Source: Saccharothrix australiensis (lineage in GTDB: Bacteria; Actinomycetota; Actinomycetes; Mycobacteriales; Pseudonocardiaceae). From it: a DNA stretch of 64,000 nt. The DNA lies in NCBI RefSeq assembly GCF_003634935.1, contig NZ_RBXO01000001.1, positions 7,093,501 to 7,157,500 of the forward strand, given 5' to 3'. A program made the translations under genes and the position numbers. Shown here piece by piece: positions 56,474-64,000 of the stretch (its first letter is position 1; each line of letters opens with the position of its first letter). Below the pieces are notes generated by a model, which was not told the origin of the DNA, made no database searches, and saw nothing but the letters and a program-made list of their open reading frames with translations.

Positions 56474-58711
56474 GTGACATCGAACGGGAATGCGCACGTC
56501 GACCCACGCAGTGAGCCGATCACAGGACGTGGGCGACGAGCGGGTGGCCCCCCGACGATCGGCACCGCAGAGCTGAAGGAAATGGTCGAACAGGCAGATG
56601 CCGCCGCACGCGGTGGAGTCGGGGCGTCCGGTGCCGCCCGTGACGACTTCGCGAGTCGGTGGGCGTCGGCCGTCGGCGAGACCGTCCTGGTGGGCCGGCC
56701 CGAGCTGCGCGACGTGCTCGCCGCGCTCACCGAGGACCTGCGGGCGGCGCTGCTGGGCGACCACCACCCCGACGCGGCGGTGCGCGGGGTCGGGCGGTCG
56801 CTGGTGGAGCACGGCTACGTCTCCACCACCACACTGGAGCGCTCGCTGGTGTTCCTCGGCGACCACCTGCTCGGCCACTTCGGCGTGCCCGCCGACCACG
56901 CGCACCGGCTGATGGCGGTCCTCGGCGGGATCGCCGCCGGGTACAGCGAGGCGCTGCGGGAGCGCACCTTCGCCCAGCAGGAGCTGACGACGTCGGCCGC
57001 CCTCCGCACCATCCGGGAGGCCGAGGCGGCGCTGCGGGCCAGCGAGGCGAAGTTCCGGGCGGTGTTCCGCCACTCCGCCGTCGCGATCGCGGTGACCGGC
57101 ATGGACAACCGGATAGTGGACTACAACGACGCCCTGCTGAACCTGCTCGGGTACACCGGCGAGGAGCTGTCCGGGCTGTGCGGGCGCGACTTCATCCACC
57201 CCGACGACCGCGGGTCGTCCGACGTGATCCCGGAGGTGCTGGCGTCCGGCGAGCGCGACCACGTGCGGTCCGAGCTGCGGGTCGTGCGCAGCGACGGCGA
57301 GGTCGTCGACGTGCTGGTCGCCGTCGCCCTGGTGCGGGACGACGCGGGCGAGCCCGCGTACCACGTGACGATGGTGGAGAGCCTCGACGAGGTGCGGGCG
57401 CTCCAGTCGCAGCTGGTCCGGCAGAGCCTGAACGACGTGCTGACCGGGCTCGCGAACCGGGCGCAGTTCCTCGGCTGGCTGGAGGGCGCGGCGGGCGCCA
57501 AGGGGCCGGAGTCGCTGGCGCTGGTGGTGTTCGACATCGACGGTTTCCGGGTGGTCAACGACGCCTTCGGGCACGAGGTGGGCAACCGCATCCTCACCGT
57601 CGTGGCCGGTCACCTGCGGACGGTGTTCGAGCGGCACGGGCAGCTCGCGCGGATCGGGCCCGACGAGTTCGGCGTGCTGGTCCGCGACCCGGCCGACACC
57701 CCGACCGTGGTGGGCTGGGTGGAGGAGGCGATCGACCTGCTCGCCGAGCCGGTGTGGGTGGGCGACGACGGCATCGGCGTGACGGCCAGCGTCGGTATCG
57801 TCGTGCAGCCCGCGCGGGGAGGGAACGCGACCGAGCTGCTGCGCCGCCTCGACGTCACCCTCGGCTGGGCCAAGGAGGACGGCAAGGCGCAGTGGGAGCT
57901 GTACGACCGCGATCGCGACCAGCGCGACCGGCCGCGGCTCAGGCTCGCGGCGTCCATCGCGGGCGGCCTGGAGCAGGGCGACTTCCGCGTCGACTACGAG
58001 CCGGTGTACGCGCTGGCGGACGGCGCGCTGCTCGCCGTGGAGGCGCGGCCGGCCTGGGAGCACCCCCGGCACGGCAGGCTCGACCCGCTGTCGCTGGCGT
58101 CGCTCGCGACGCGCACCGGGATGGCGGTGCGGCTGAGCCGGTGGGCGATGGAGCGGGCGTGCCACCACGCCGGGGCGTGGCACGCGGAGTTCGGCGCACG
58201 CGCACCGGTGCTGACGATGGACCTCACGGCGCGGCAGTGCCAGGAGCCGGAGCTGGTGGCCGACGTGCGGCGCGTGCTGCGGGAGAGCGGCCTGCCCGCG
58301 AACCTGCTGCGGTTCGAGCTCGGTGAGCAGCTGCCCGCCCTGATCGGCGAGGACCGGGCGGAGGAGCTGGCGATCCTGGCCGAGCACGGCGTGCGGTTCG
58401 TGCTGGACCAGGTGGGCGGCGGCAACATCCCGGTGGACAAGCTGCGGAAGATCCCGCTGCACGGCGTGAAGTTCCAGGGCGCGCCGGTGCACGGCCTGGC
58501 CGAGGGCTCGAACCCGGTCGACGAGAGCGCGGCGGTCGCGCTGCTGACGTGGGCGCGGACGCTGGGCATCCCCCGGCACGCGGCGGGCGTCGGCACGATC
58601 GCCGAGGCGCGCCGGCTCCACGAGCTGGGCGTCACGAGCGCGCAGGGACCGCTGTACGGGACGCGCCCGCTCACGGCGGACGAGGTGCGCGCGCTCCTCG
58701 CCCGTTCCTGA
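56474..58711 (+). CDS. PAS-GGDEF-EAL protein with degenerate catalytic motifs
   Basis: A 745-residue soluble protein: a helical N-terminal part, PAS domain (about 190-310), GGDEF domain (about 320-475) and EAL domain (about 490-740). The GGDEF site is GPDEF (395-399) and the EAL motif reads EAR (523-525). The metal-site DDFG stretch of the EAL domain is DQVGGGN. Both enzymatic sites therefore look inactive, unless the GPDEF site tolerates the first-Gly change. It may be a c-di-GMP or GTP-binding sensor, as with degenerate tandem proteins in Streptomyces. The GTG start is uncertain; no ribosome site is obvious. Confidence 0.88.
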   Translation: MTSNGNAHVDPRSEPITGRGRRAGGPPTIGTAELKEMVEQADAAARGGVGASGAARDDFASRWASAVGETVLVGRPELRDVLAALTEDLRAALLGDHHPDAAVRGVGRSLVEHGYVSTTTLERSLVFLGDHLLGHFGVPADHAHRLMAVLGGIAAGYSEALRERTFAQQELTTSAALRTIREAEAALRASEAKFRAVFRHSAVAIAVTGMDNRIVDYNDALLNLLGYTGEELSGLCGRDFIHPDDRGSSDVIPEVLASGERDHVRSELRVVRSDGEVVDVLVAVALVRDDAGEPAYHVTMVESLDEVRALQSQLVRQSLNDVLTGLANRAQFLGWLEGAAGAKGPESLALVVFDIDGFRVVNDAFGHEVGNRILTVVAGHLRTVFERHGQLARIGPDEFGVLVRDPADTPTVVGWVEEAIDLLAEPVWVGDDGIGVTASVGIVVQPARGGNATELLRRLDVTLGWAKEDGKAQWELYDRDRDQRDRPRLRLAASIAGGLEQGDFRVDYEPVYALADGALLAVEARPAWEHPRHGRLDPLSLASLATRTGMAVRLSRWAMERACHHAGAWHAEFGARAPVLTMDLTARQCQEPELVADVRRVLRESGLPANLLRFELGEQLPALIGEDRAEELAILAEHGVRFVLDQVGGGNIPVDKLRKIPLHGVKFQGAPVHGLAEGSNPVDESAAVALLTWARTLGIPRHAAGVGTIAEARRLHELGVTSAQGPLYGTRPLTADEVRALLARS

Positions 58712-58841
58712 GCGCCCGCCGGGCGTCGCGGGCGGGTTCCCACGAGGGCTTGGGCGCGCCCGCCGCCGCCCTGGACCCCCACGCCGCCGCGCCGAGGGCG
58801 GCCACGACGAGGGCGACCACGACGACGGGCAGGTGTTTCAC
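58671..58841 (-). CDS. 56-residue single-helix membrane or secreted protein
   Basis: A short gene with KHLPVVVVALVVAALGAAAWG at its start, then a basic Arg/Pro tail. The hydrophobic stretch is either a signal peptide (possible AxA site at RAAAG) or a membrane anchor. GGAGG lies 9 nt before GTG 58841, a strong ribosome site, which supports it as real despite its size. It converges on and overlaps the GGDEF-EAL gene end by 41 bp. No known family. Confidence 0.5.
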   Translation of the reverse strand: MKHLPVVVVALVVAALGAAAWGSRAAAGAPKPSWEPARDARRALRNGRGARAPRPP

Positions 58842-59010
58842 GGGCCGGCCCCTCCCGGTGGACGGTGCGCGCGACCAACGGGTCGCCGGCCGCGCGCCGC
58901 GCGCCGACGCGGAAGCCCGACCGGGCCGCCGCCCGACACCCGGTGCGCACTCATCGAGCATCGGCAGCTGCCCATCGAAGATCAATAGGGTGCAGCCGGT
59001 CCGCCCGGCC

Positions 59011-60243
59011 TCACGCCCAGTCCGGTCGCAGCGGCATCCCCGACGACGTGCCGTCCAGCTTCACCCCCAGCACCTGGTGCAGCTGGATGTTGTTGCGCTC
59101 GAAACCCAGCCGGGACGCGGCCAGGTACAGCCGCCACACCCGCGCCCGCCCGAGGCCGACCTCGGCGACCGCGTCGTCCCAGTGCCGCTCCAGGTTCGCG
59201 CACCAGGCCGCCAGCGTCAGCGCGTAGTGCTCCCGGAGGTTCTCCTCGTGCCGCACCTCGAACCCGGTGTCGTGCATGAGCGACACGAGGTGGCCCGGCC
59301 CGACCAGCTCGCCGTCCGGGAACACGTACCGGTTGATGAAGCCGCCCGTCCGCGCCCGGTGCCGGTTGTCCGGTCGCGTGATGCAGTGGTTGAGCATCCG
59401 CCCGCCCGGCCGCAGCTTCCGGTACAGGGCGCGGAAGTAGGCGGGCAGCTTGGCCTTCCCGATGTGCTCGGTCAGGCCGATCGAGCTGATGGCGTCGAAC
59501 CTGGTCTCCCGCACGTCCCGGTAGTCCAGGTAGCGGACCTCCGCCAGGTCCGACAGGCCCGCCTCGACGATCGCCTTCTGCGCCCACTCGGCCTGGTTGC
59601 GCGACAGCGTGACCCCCAGCGCCCGCACGCCGTACTCGCGCGCGGCGTGCATGACCATCCCGCCCCAGCCGCACCCGACGTCCAGCAGGCGCATCCCCGG
59701 CCGGAGCCCCAGCTTGCGCGCCACCAGGTCGTGCTTGGCGAACTGCGCCTCCTCCAGCGTGGCGTCCGGCGTCGGGTACACCGCGCACGTGTAGGCCATC
59801 GACGGCCCGAGGACCCACTCGTAGAACGTGTTCGACACGTCGTAGTGGTGGGCGATCGCCTCCCGGTCGCGCGCCTTGGAGTGCCTCAGGCCGTGCAGCC
59901 TGCGCTCCTGCGGCGGGATCCGCACGTGCGAGCCCAGGCGCTGCCTGGCCAGCGTGCGCAGCAGCTCGACCCGCTGCGCCCACGGCACCTCGCGCAACGA
60001 CAGGTCCGACAGGCGCGCCAGCGCGCCGTACACGTCGCCGATGATCTCCAGGTGGCCGGTGACGTAGGCGCGGGCCAAGCCCAGCTCACCGGGCGCGGAA
60101 GCCAGGTACGACAACGCTTCCGGCGACCTCACCTCGATGCGCACGTCCGCGTCCGCCGGCCCCGCGTGGCTGCCGTCGTACGCGCTGAACCCCACCGACG
60201 AGTCGCCGCCGACCGCCCGTTGGAACACCTCGGCCAACCGCAT
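59011..60243 (-). CDS. bfaB: Cyclopropane-fatty-acid-synthase-type methyltransferase, BfaB-like
   Basis: A 410-residue SAM-dependent fatty-acyl methyltransferase. The SAM loop is MRLLDVGCGWGGMVMHAAREYG, with GVTLSRNQAEWAQ after it; SSIGLTEHIGKAKLPAYF is the active-site segment and MLNHCITRPDN the C-terminal signature. It methylates an unsaturated phospholipid acyl chain. Placed 7-22 bp after the FAD oxidoreductase gene, it fits BfaB/UfaA1, which makes the 10-methylene precursor of 10-methylstearic (tuberculostearic) acid that the partner reduces. ATG 60243 follows GGAGGG; GTG 60258 is an alternative start. Confidence 0.85.
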   Translation of the reverse strand: MRLAEVFQRAVGGDSSVGFSAYDGSHAGPADADVRIEVRSPEALSYLASAPGELGLARAYVTGHLEIIGDVYGALARLSDLSLREVPWAQRVELLRTLARQRLGSHVRIPPQERRLHGLRHSKARDREAIAHHYDVSNTFYEWVLGPSMAYTCAVYPTPDATLEEAQFAKHDLVARKLGLRPGMRLLDVGCGWGGMVMHAAREYGVRALGVTLSRNQAEWAQKAIVEAGLSDLAEVRYLDYRDVRETRFDAISSIGLTEHIGKAKLPAYFRALYRKLRPGGRMLNHCITRPDNRHRARTGGFINRYVFPDGELVGPGHLVSLMHDTGFEVRHEENLREHYALTLAAWCANLERHWDDAVAEVGLGRARVWRLYLAASRLGFERNNIQLHQVLGVKLDGTSSGMPLRPDWA

Positions 60244-60265
60244 GGACCCTCCATTCACCTACGGA

Positions 60266-61597
60266 TCACCTTCGGAGCACACACTTGGCGTACAGGTCCG
60301 GTAGCCGGGAGCCCGCGTCGTACCGCTCCTTCAGGTCCCGGTACACCTCGCCGTTGTAGTTGGCCCAGAACTCCTCCTCCCCGTAGTAGGAGTCCGAGTA
60401 CAGCGACTTGTGCCCGCCCAGCTCGGCGACCTTCGCCTCGATCAGCCGGTTGCGGCTGCCCATCGCCTCGTCGGGTCGCAGGTCCACAGTGGACCAGAAG
60501 CCGACGTTGACGTACAGCACGTCCGGGTCCATCGGGTACAGCGGCCAGCCGACCCGGTCGCGCAGGCGCACCGGGCACAGCCACACCGGCTCGATGCCGA
60601 TCTCGCGGTGGAAGAAGTCGAGGAACTCGGCCAGCCGGTCGACCGGGATCTCGACGTCCTGGATCACCGGCTCCTGGACCGCCTTGCTCAGCTTGGCGCT
60701 GAAGCCGCGCTTGCGGTCCCACGCCACGATCCGGCGGTAGACGTCGGAGCGCAGGTAGCGCTTGGGCACCAGGCGGCGCACCAACGGGTGCTGCACGCCG
60801 AACGCCCGCGAGCACCAGAACCAGTCGGTGTCCCACCGCCACAGGTAGTCGCGCGCGGTCAGGTAGTCCGTGCGCCGGTGCTGGACGGACCGGTAGTAGA
60901 TGTGCCGCCCGGTGTAGTCCGAGCGGTGCGGCGCGGTGTCCGACCAGTCGGCGAGCGTCAGGTACTGCTCGTGCGCGGAGAACACCGTGCCGTCCACGAA
61001 GTCGACCGGTTCGCCCTGGTACGCCCGGTCCGCGCAGACCTCCTCGATGACCTCGGCGCACTCCCGCGCCGACCCGAACGGCACGTGCCGCAGCCGCACG
61101 AACGGCTTGACCGGCTCCAGCTCGATCTCCAGCCGCAGCGCGTAGCCCAGCGTCCCGTACGAGTTCGGGAAGCCCCGGAACAGGTCGTCGGACGGGCCGA
61201 CGACGACCACCTCCCCGTCGCCGGTCAGCACCTCCAGCTCCCGCACCGACTCGTGCGGCAGGCCGTTGCGGAACGAGCTGGACTCGATGCCGAGCCCCGC
61301 GACCGCGCCGCCCAGGGTGATGGTCTTGAGCTGCGGCACGACCAGCGGCATCAGGCCGTGCGGCAGGGTGGCGTCCACCAGGTGCTCGTAGGTCGTCATG
61401 CCCTGCACCTGCGCGGTGCGGGCGGCCGGGTCGACGGAGAGCACCCGGTCGAACCGGGCCACGTCGAGCCCGCCGGGTTGGTCGTCGCGGAACCGGAACA
61501 GGTTCGACGTCGGCTTGGCGAGCCGGACGGGCGCGCCCGCCGGGATCGCCGCGTATCGGCCGCGCAGCGCGGCCACCGCCTGGCTGTGATCGCTCAC
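60266..61597 (-). CDS. bfaA: FAD-binding oxidoreductase, BfaA-like
   Basis: A 443-residue FAD_binding_4 (PCMH-type) oxidoreductase. The FAD domain is TYEHLVDATLPHGLMPLVVPQLKTITLGGAVAGLGIESSSFRNGLPHESVRELEVLTGDGEV, and the later SYGTLGYALRLEIELEPVKPFV and DTDWFWCSRAFGVQHPLVRRLVPKRYLRSDVY are typical of the branched-fatty-acid reductase family. With the downstream methyltransferase it should turn a 10-methylene acyl chain into 10-methyl, as in mycobacteria and corynebacteria. GTG 61597 is preceded at 7 nt by TAACGT, so the operon mRNA is probably leaderless. Confidence 0.87.
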   Translation of the reverse strand: MSDHSQAVAALRGRYAAIPAGAPVRLAKPTSNLFRFRDDQPGGLDVARFDRVLSVDPAARTAQVQGMTTYEHLVDATLPHGLMPLVVPQLKTITLGGAVAGLGIESSSFRNGLPHESVRELEVLTGDGEVVVVGPSDDLFRGFPNSYGTLGYALRLEIELEPVKPFVRLRHVPFGSARECAEVIEEVCADRAYQGEPVDFVDGTVFSAHEQYLTLADWSDTAPHRSDYTGRHIYYRSVQHRRTDYLTARDYLWRWDTDWFWCSRAFGVQHPLVRRLVPKRYLRSDVYRRIVAWDRKRGFSAKLSKAVQEPVIQDVEIPVDRLAEFLDFFHREIGIEPVWLCPVRLRDRVGWPLYPMDPDVLYVNVGFWSTVDLRPDEAMGSRNRLIEAKVAELGGHKSLYSDSYYGEEEFWANYNGEVYRDLKERYDAGSRLPDLYAKCVLRR

Positions 61598-61604
61598 GCG
61601 TCCG

Positions 61605-61610
61605 ACGTTA
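61605..61610 (-). promoter_or_regulatory. Leaderless -10 of the bfaA-bfaB operon
   Basis: TAACGT on the minus strand fits TANNNT and ends 7 nt before GTG 61597. Confidence 0.55.
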
Positions 61611-61903
61611 GGCCGCCGCGCGATGATCAGCACCCCCAAATTTCCCGGTCCCGCGAGTTACCGCCCGGTAGTAACCCTCCCGGTGGTCGTCCGGCCGCAC
61701 CGGCGGGGACCCGCGCGACGCGGTCCGCCGTGGTCACCGCGCGGGTACTGGACGCGGCGGTCGGCGCGTTGAAGACTGGGCGCACGGATCCCGCCGATCC
61801 CGAGGTGTGGACGCGCGGGCCGGGCGGTCCCGCCGCCGGGAGCGGCCCGACCGTCCGGCGGGGACGCGGCTCGGGTGAGCATCGGACGGGGGCGGTCGAC
61901 GTC

Positions 61904-62662
61904 GTGGGCGCGGTACGGGTGGAGCGGTCCGGTCCGGTCTGCACGGTCCTGTTGCACCGGCCCGCGGTGCGCAACGCGGTGGACGGGCCGACCGCGCACA
62001 CGTTGGCGGAGGTGTTCCGCGAGTTCGACGAGGACGAGTCGCTGGCGGTGGCCGTGCTGCACGGCGAGGGCGGCACGTTCTGCTCCGGCGCGGACCTCAA
62101 GGCGCTGGGCACCGAGCGCGGCAACGACCCGGAGTCGCCCGCCGGCCCGATGGGCCCGACGCGGCTGCGGCTGTCCAAGCCGGTCATCGCCGCGGTGTCC
62201 GGGCACGCCGTCGCGGGCGGGCTGGAGCTCGCGCTGTGGTGCGACCTGCGGGTGGTGGACGAGGACGCCGTGTTCGGCGTGTTCTGCCGGCGGTGGGGCG
62301 TGCCGCTGGTGGACGGCGGCACGGTGCGGCTGCCCCGGTTGATCGGGCGGTCGCGGGCGCTGGACCTCGTGCTGACCGGTCGGCCGGTGCTCGCCGACGA
62401 GGCGCTCGCGATCGGGCTGGCCAACCGCGTGGTGCCCGCCGGGACGGCGCGGTCGGCGGCCGAGGCGCTGGCGCGGGAGATCGCCGCGTTCCCCCGGACG
62501 TGCCTGCGCGAGGACCGGCTGTCGCTGCTGGAGCAGGACGGGATGACCGAGGCGGACGCGCTGGCCAACGAGCTGGCGCACGGCCTGGTGTCGCTGCGCG
62601 AGGTGGGCGCCGGCCTCGGCCGCTTCCTCGCCGGCGAGGGGCGGCACGGCGCCTTCCCGTGA
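61904..62662 (+). CDS. Enoyl-CoA hydratase/isomerase family (crotonase)
   Basis: A 252-residue crotonase. The oxyanion loop strands are GEGGTFCSGADLKALG and GHAVAGGLELALWCDLRVVDEDAVFGVFCRRWGVPLVDGG, where the GGLELAL stretch holds the second NH donor. LTGRPVLADEALAIGLANRVVP closes the domain. The usual catalytic Glu positions appear as RRWG (Asp/Glu lacking at one site), so the isomerase or hydratase activity is uncertain. The length is normal. GTG 61904 lies about 6 nt after a GGGGGCGG run and starts VGAVRVERSGPV; the frame is open further upstream but lacks family sequence there. Confidence 0.86.
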   Translation: MGAVRVERSGPVCTVLLHRPAVRNAVDGPTAHTLAEVFREFDEDESLAVAVLHGEGGTFCSGADLKALGTERGNDPESPAGPMGPTRLRLSKPVIAAVSGHAVAGGLELALWCDLRVVDEDAVFGVFCRRWGVPLVDGGTVRLPRLIGRSRALDLVLTGRPVLADEALAIGLANRVVPAGTARSAAEALAREIAAFPRTCLREDRLSLLEQDGMTEADALANELAHGLVSLREVGAGLGRFLAGEGRHGAFP

Positions 62663-62697
62663 CCGGGCCGGCACCCGCGCGGGTACCGGCCCGGTGA
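62662..62697 (+). terminator. Terminator after the crotonase gene
   Basis: ACCGGGCCGG and CCGGCCCGGT form the outer stem and ACCCG/CGGGT the inner one, with one mismatch between them and a minimal loop. Confidence 0.8.
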
Positions 62698-62714
62698 CGA
62701 CGCCCGACGCGGTG

Positions 62715-63206
62715 TCAGAACGCGACGTGCACGTGGAACGAGCGGTCGGCGAGCGCGCCCGCCGAGTCGAAGGTCTGGATGAACAGGCCGTTGGCGGTGT
62801 CGATCCGACCCACGACGTTGACCTCGCCGGACGGCGAGGCGCCGACGTTGCCGGGCAGGCCGAGCGTCGCCACGTACGCGCCGCGCGTGATGTCGCTGGC
62901 GCCGAAGAACACCTCGTAGGTGCCGACGCCGATCCGCGCCGCACCCGAGGCGCCGAAGTTCTGGCCGGTCAACGTGCCGTTGTCGACCACGGCGTACACG
63001 AGCTGCGGCGTCACCTGGGCGGACCGGACGCCGACCAGCTTCGCCTGCTCCTGCGCCGCCGCGCTGAGCGGAGGTTGTTCGAAGGACGGCGCGCCCTGCG
63101 CGCCCACCGGGCCGGCGGACGCCATCTGGGCCGCGCCGAACACCAGCAGCGCGATCGCGGCCAAGGCCGCGAGCACGCGGTTTCTGACGGTGGATGAACG
63201 GAACAT
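62715..63206 (-). CDS. Secreted protein of unknown function
   Basis: A 163-residue exported protein. Signal peptide (VRNRVLAALAAIALLVFGAAQMASA) is followed by a Gln/Ala-rich stretch and then a beta-rich domain: RSAQVTPQLVYAVVDNGTLTGQNFGASGAARIGVGTYEVFFGASDITRGAYVATLG and FIQTFDSAGALADRSFHVHVAF. No catalytic motif or cysteines. It may be a small jelly-roll or phage-tail-like beta-sandwich. GGAGGG lies about 10 nt before ATG 63206. The crotonase gene converges on it across the terminator. Confidence 0.65.
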   Translation of the reverse strand: MFRSSTVRNRVLAALAAIALLVFGAAQMASAGPVGAQGAPSFEQPPLSAAAQEQAKLVGVRSAQVTPQLVYAVVDNGTLTGQNFGASGAARIGVGTYEVFFGASDITRGAYVATLGLPGNVGASPSGEVNVVGRIDTANGLFIQTFDSAGALADRSFHVHVAF

Positions 63207-63440
63207 CGGGCAGATCCCTCCCCTGATCTCCTCGCCGGCCCCCGCCGGCCCACCCAGCATCCCCCGCCGCACGCGCCGCGCGCACGACGCATTCGGCCGC
63301 AACTTTCAACAGAGTACTGGCGCAACCGACCTAATCGGACCCGAGCACGCCCGAGAAGTGCGGCCGGCACCCGTCCGAAAGGACAGGCCCGGTCTCGGAA
63401 ACCGTTGCGCGGCAACGCGACGCGGTCCGTGCACGCGGCG

Positions 63441-64000
63441 CTATCGAAGGCCGAGCTCGCGGGCGATCAGCATCTTCTGCACCTCGCTGGTGCCCTCGCC
63501 GATCTCCAGGATCTTGGCGTCCCGGTAGAACCGGCCGACCGGGTACTCGTTCATGAAGCCGTAGCCGCCGAATACCTGCGTGGCCTCACGGGCGTTGTCC
63601 ATCGCCGCCTCCGACGAGACGAGCTTCGCGATCGCCGCCTCCCGCTTGAACGGCTCGCCGCGCAGCATCTTCGCCGCCGCCTGGTAGTAGGCCAGCCGCG
63701 CGGTGTGCGTGCGGGCCTCCATCTCGGCGATCTTGAACTGGATCGCCTGGTACTCCCCGATCCGACGGCCGAACGCCTCGCGCTCGCCGGCGTACCGCAG
63801 GCACTCGTCCACGCAGCCCTGCGCCAGCCCGACGCCGATCGCGGCGATCGCGACGCGGCCCTCGTCCAGCGTCTGGAGGAACTGCGCGTACCCGCGCCCG
63901 CGCTCGCCGAGCAGGTTCGCGGCGGGCACCCGGCAGTCCTGGAAGGACAGCTCGCGCGTGTCGGAGGCGTTCCAGCCGACCTTGGAGTACTTGCGGGACA
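63441..64000 (-). CDS. Acyl-CoA dehydrogenase (C-terminal part; runs past the window)
   Basis: The start lies beyond 64000; the visible 186 or so codons are the C-terminal two thirds of the all-helical domain. RKYSKVGWNASDTRELSFQDCRVPAANLLGERGRGYAQFLQTLDEGRVAIAAIGVGLAQG is the standard middle domain-to-helix transition. YGFMNEYPVGRFYRDAKILEIGEGTSEVQKMLIARELGL is the C-terminal signature with catalytic Glu region and FAD-contacting Gln. It oxidises acyl-CoA to enoyl-CoA with FAD. Substrate chain length is not clear. It is close to the crotonase and bfa genes, in line with a lipid catabolism neighbourhood. Confidence 0.95.
   Translation of the reverse strand, partial: SRKYSKVGWNASDTRELSFQDCRVPAANLLGERGRGYAQFLQTLDEGRVAIAAIGVGLAQGCVDECLRYAGEREAFGRRIGEYQAIQFKIAEMEARTHTARLAYYQAAAKMLRGEPFKREAAIAKLVSSEAAMDNAREATQVFGGYGFMNEYPVGRFYRDAKILEIGEGTSEVQKMLIARELGLR

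Overview
The window is very GC-rich DNA with frequent GTG starts, 4-bp ATGA/GTGA gene overlaps and many starts that lack a Shine-Dalgarno site. Type VII (ESX) substrates of the PPE/EspG type, DUF397 proteins, a SARP regulator, a large LuxR (LAL) regulator and an ECF42-DGPF pair all point to an actinomycete of the Pseudonocardiales (Saccharothrix/Actinosynnema/Lentzea-like). The genus assignment is inference. I see no rRNA, tRNA, CRISPR array, transposase or integrase. It reads as a chromosomal accessory or arm-like region.

Layout: 0-3.7 kb holds a MarR-controlled exporter divergon, an ECF sigma-factor pseudogene, a flavin monooxygenase and a deaminase. 3.8-7.2 kb is ESX accessory module 1 (EspG, small helical protein, DUF3558 lipoprotein, PPE-like substrate). 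7.2-9.5 kb has two tandem flavin monooxygenases, followed by about 0.9 kb of alternating direct/inverted noncoding repeats. 10.5-13.3 kb carries DoxX, a YciI/DGPF protein, an ECF42 sigma factor and an acetyltransferase. 13.4-19 kb has a LAL regulator divergent from a 33-residue secreted peptide, then a P450-fragment/PEP-mutase fusion divergent from an ArsR regulator over a perfect palindrome. 19-22.6 kb holds a PP2C phosphatase, a ROK repressor, a Gfo/Idh oxidoreductase and a HbpS-like protein.

22.7-27.7 kb is secreted hydrolases: a serine beta-lactamase-like enzyme, a CBM2-GH18 chitinase with two DasR-type sites and one CebR-type site upstream, and an M14 carboxypeptidase. 27.9-33.8 kb has a MerR regulator with a textbook 19-bp-spacer promoter, two DUF397 genes with a broken DUF5753 regulator, RecD2 and an OmpR-type two-component system. 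34-43 kb has DUF4173 and MscS membrane proteins, a lipoprotein that aligns without gaps to the propeptide of the neighbouring secreted S8 protease, that protease, and a coiled-coil protein. 43-51 kb has a KstD-like flavoprotein and an AfsR-type SARP regulator divergent from ESX accessory module 2, with three 11-bp-phased repeats between them. 51-56 kb looks like a sulfonate/flavin group (FMN reductase, flavin reductase, FAD protein, LLM monooxygenase, acetyltransferase). 56.4-64 kb has a degenerate GGDEF-EAL protein, a bfaAB-like pair for 10-methyl fatty acids, an enoyl-CoA hydratase, a secreted protein and the end of an acyl-CoA dehydrogenase gene.

Recurring themes are divergent regulator-target pairs with readable operators, many leaderless promoters (TANNNT 6-8 nt before the start codon), and ESX substrates encoded away from any ESX core ATPase. 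The best candidates for undescribed biology are the propeptide-like lipoprotein beside the S8 protease (37844-41723), the SARP/ESX divergon (45061-50889), the 33-residue peptide opposite the LAL regulator (16592-16878), and the P450-fragment/PEP-mutase fusion with its ArsR partner (16992-19021).
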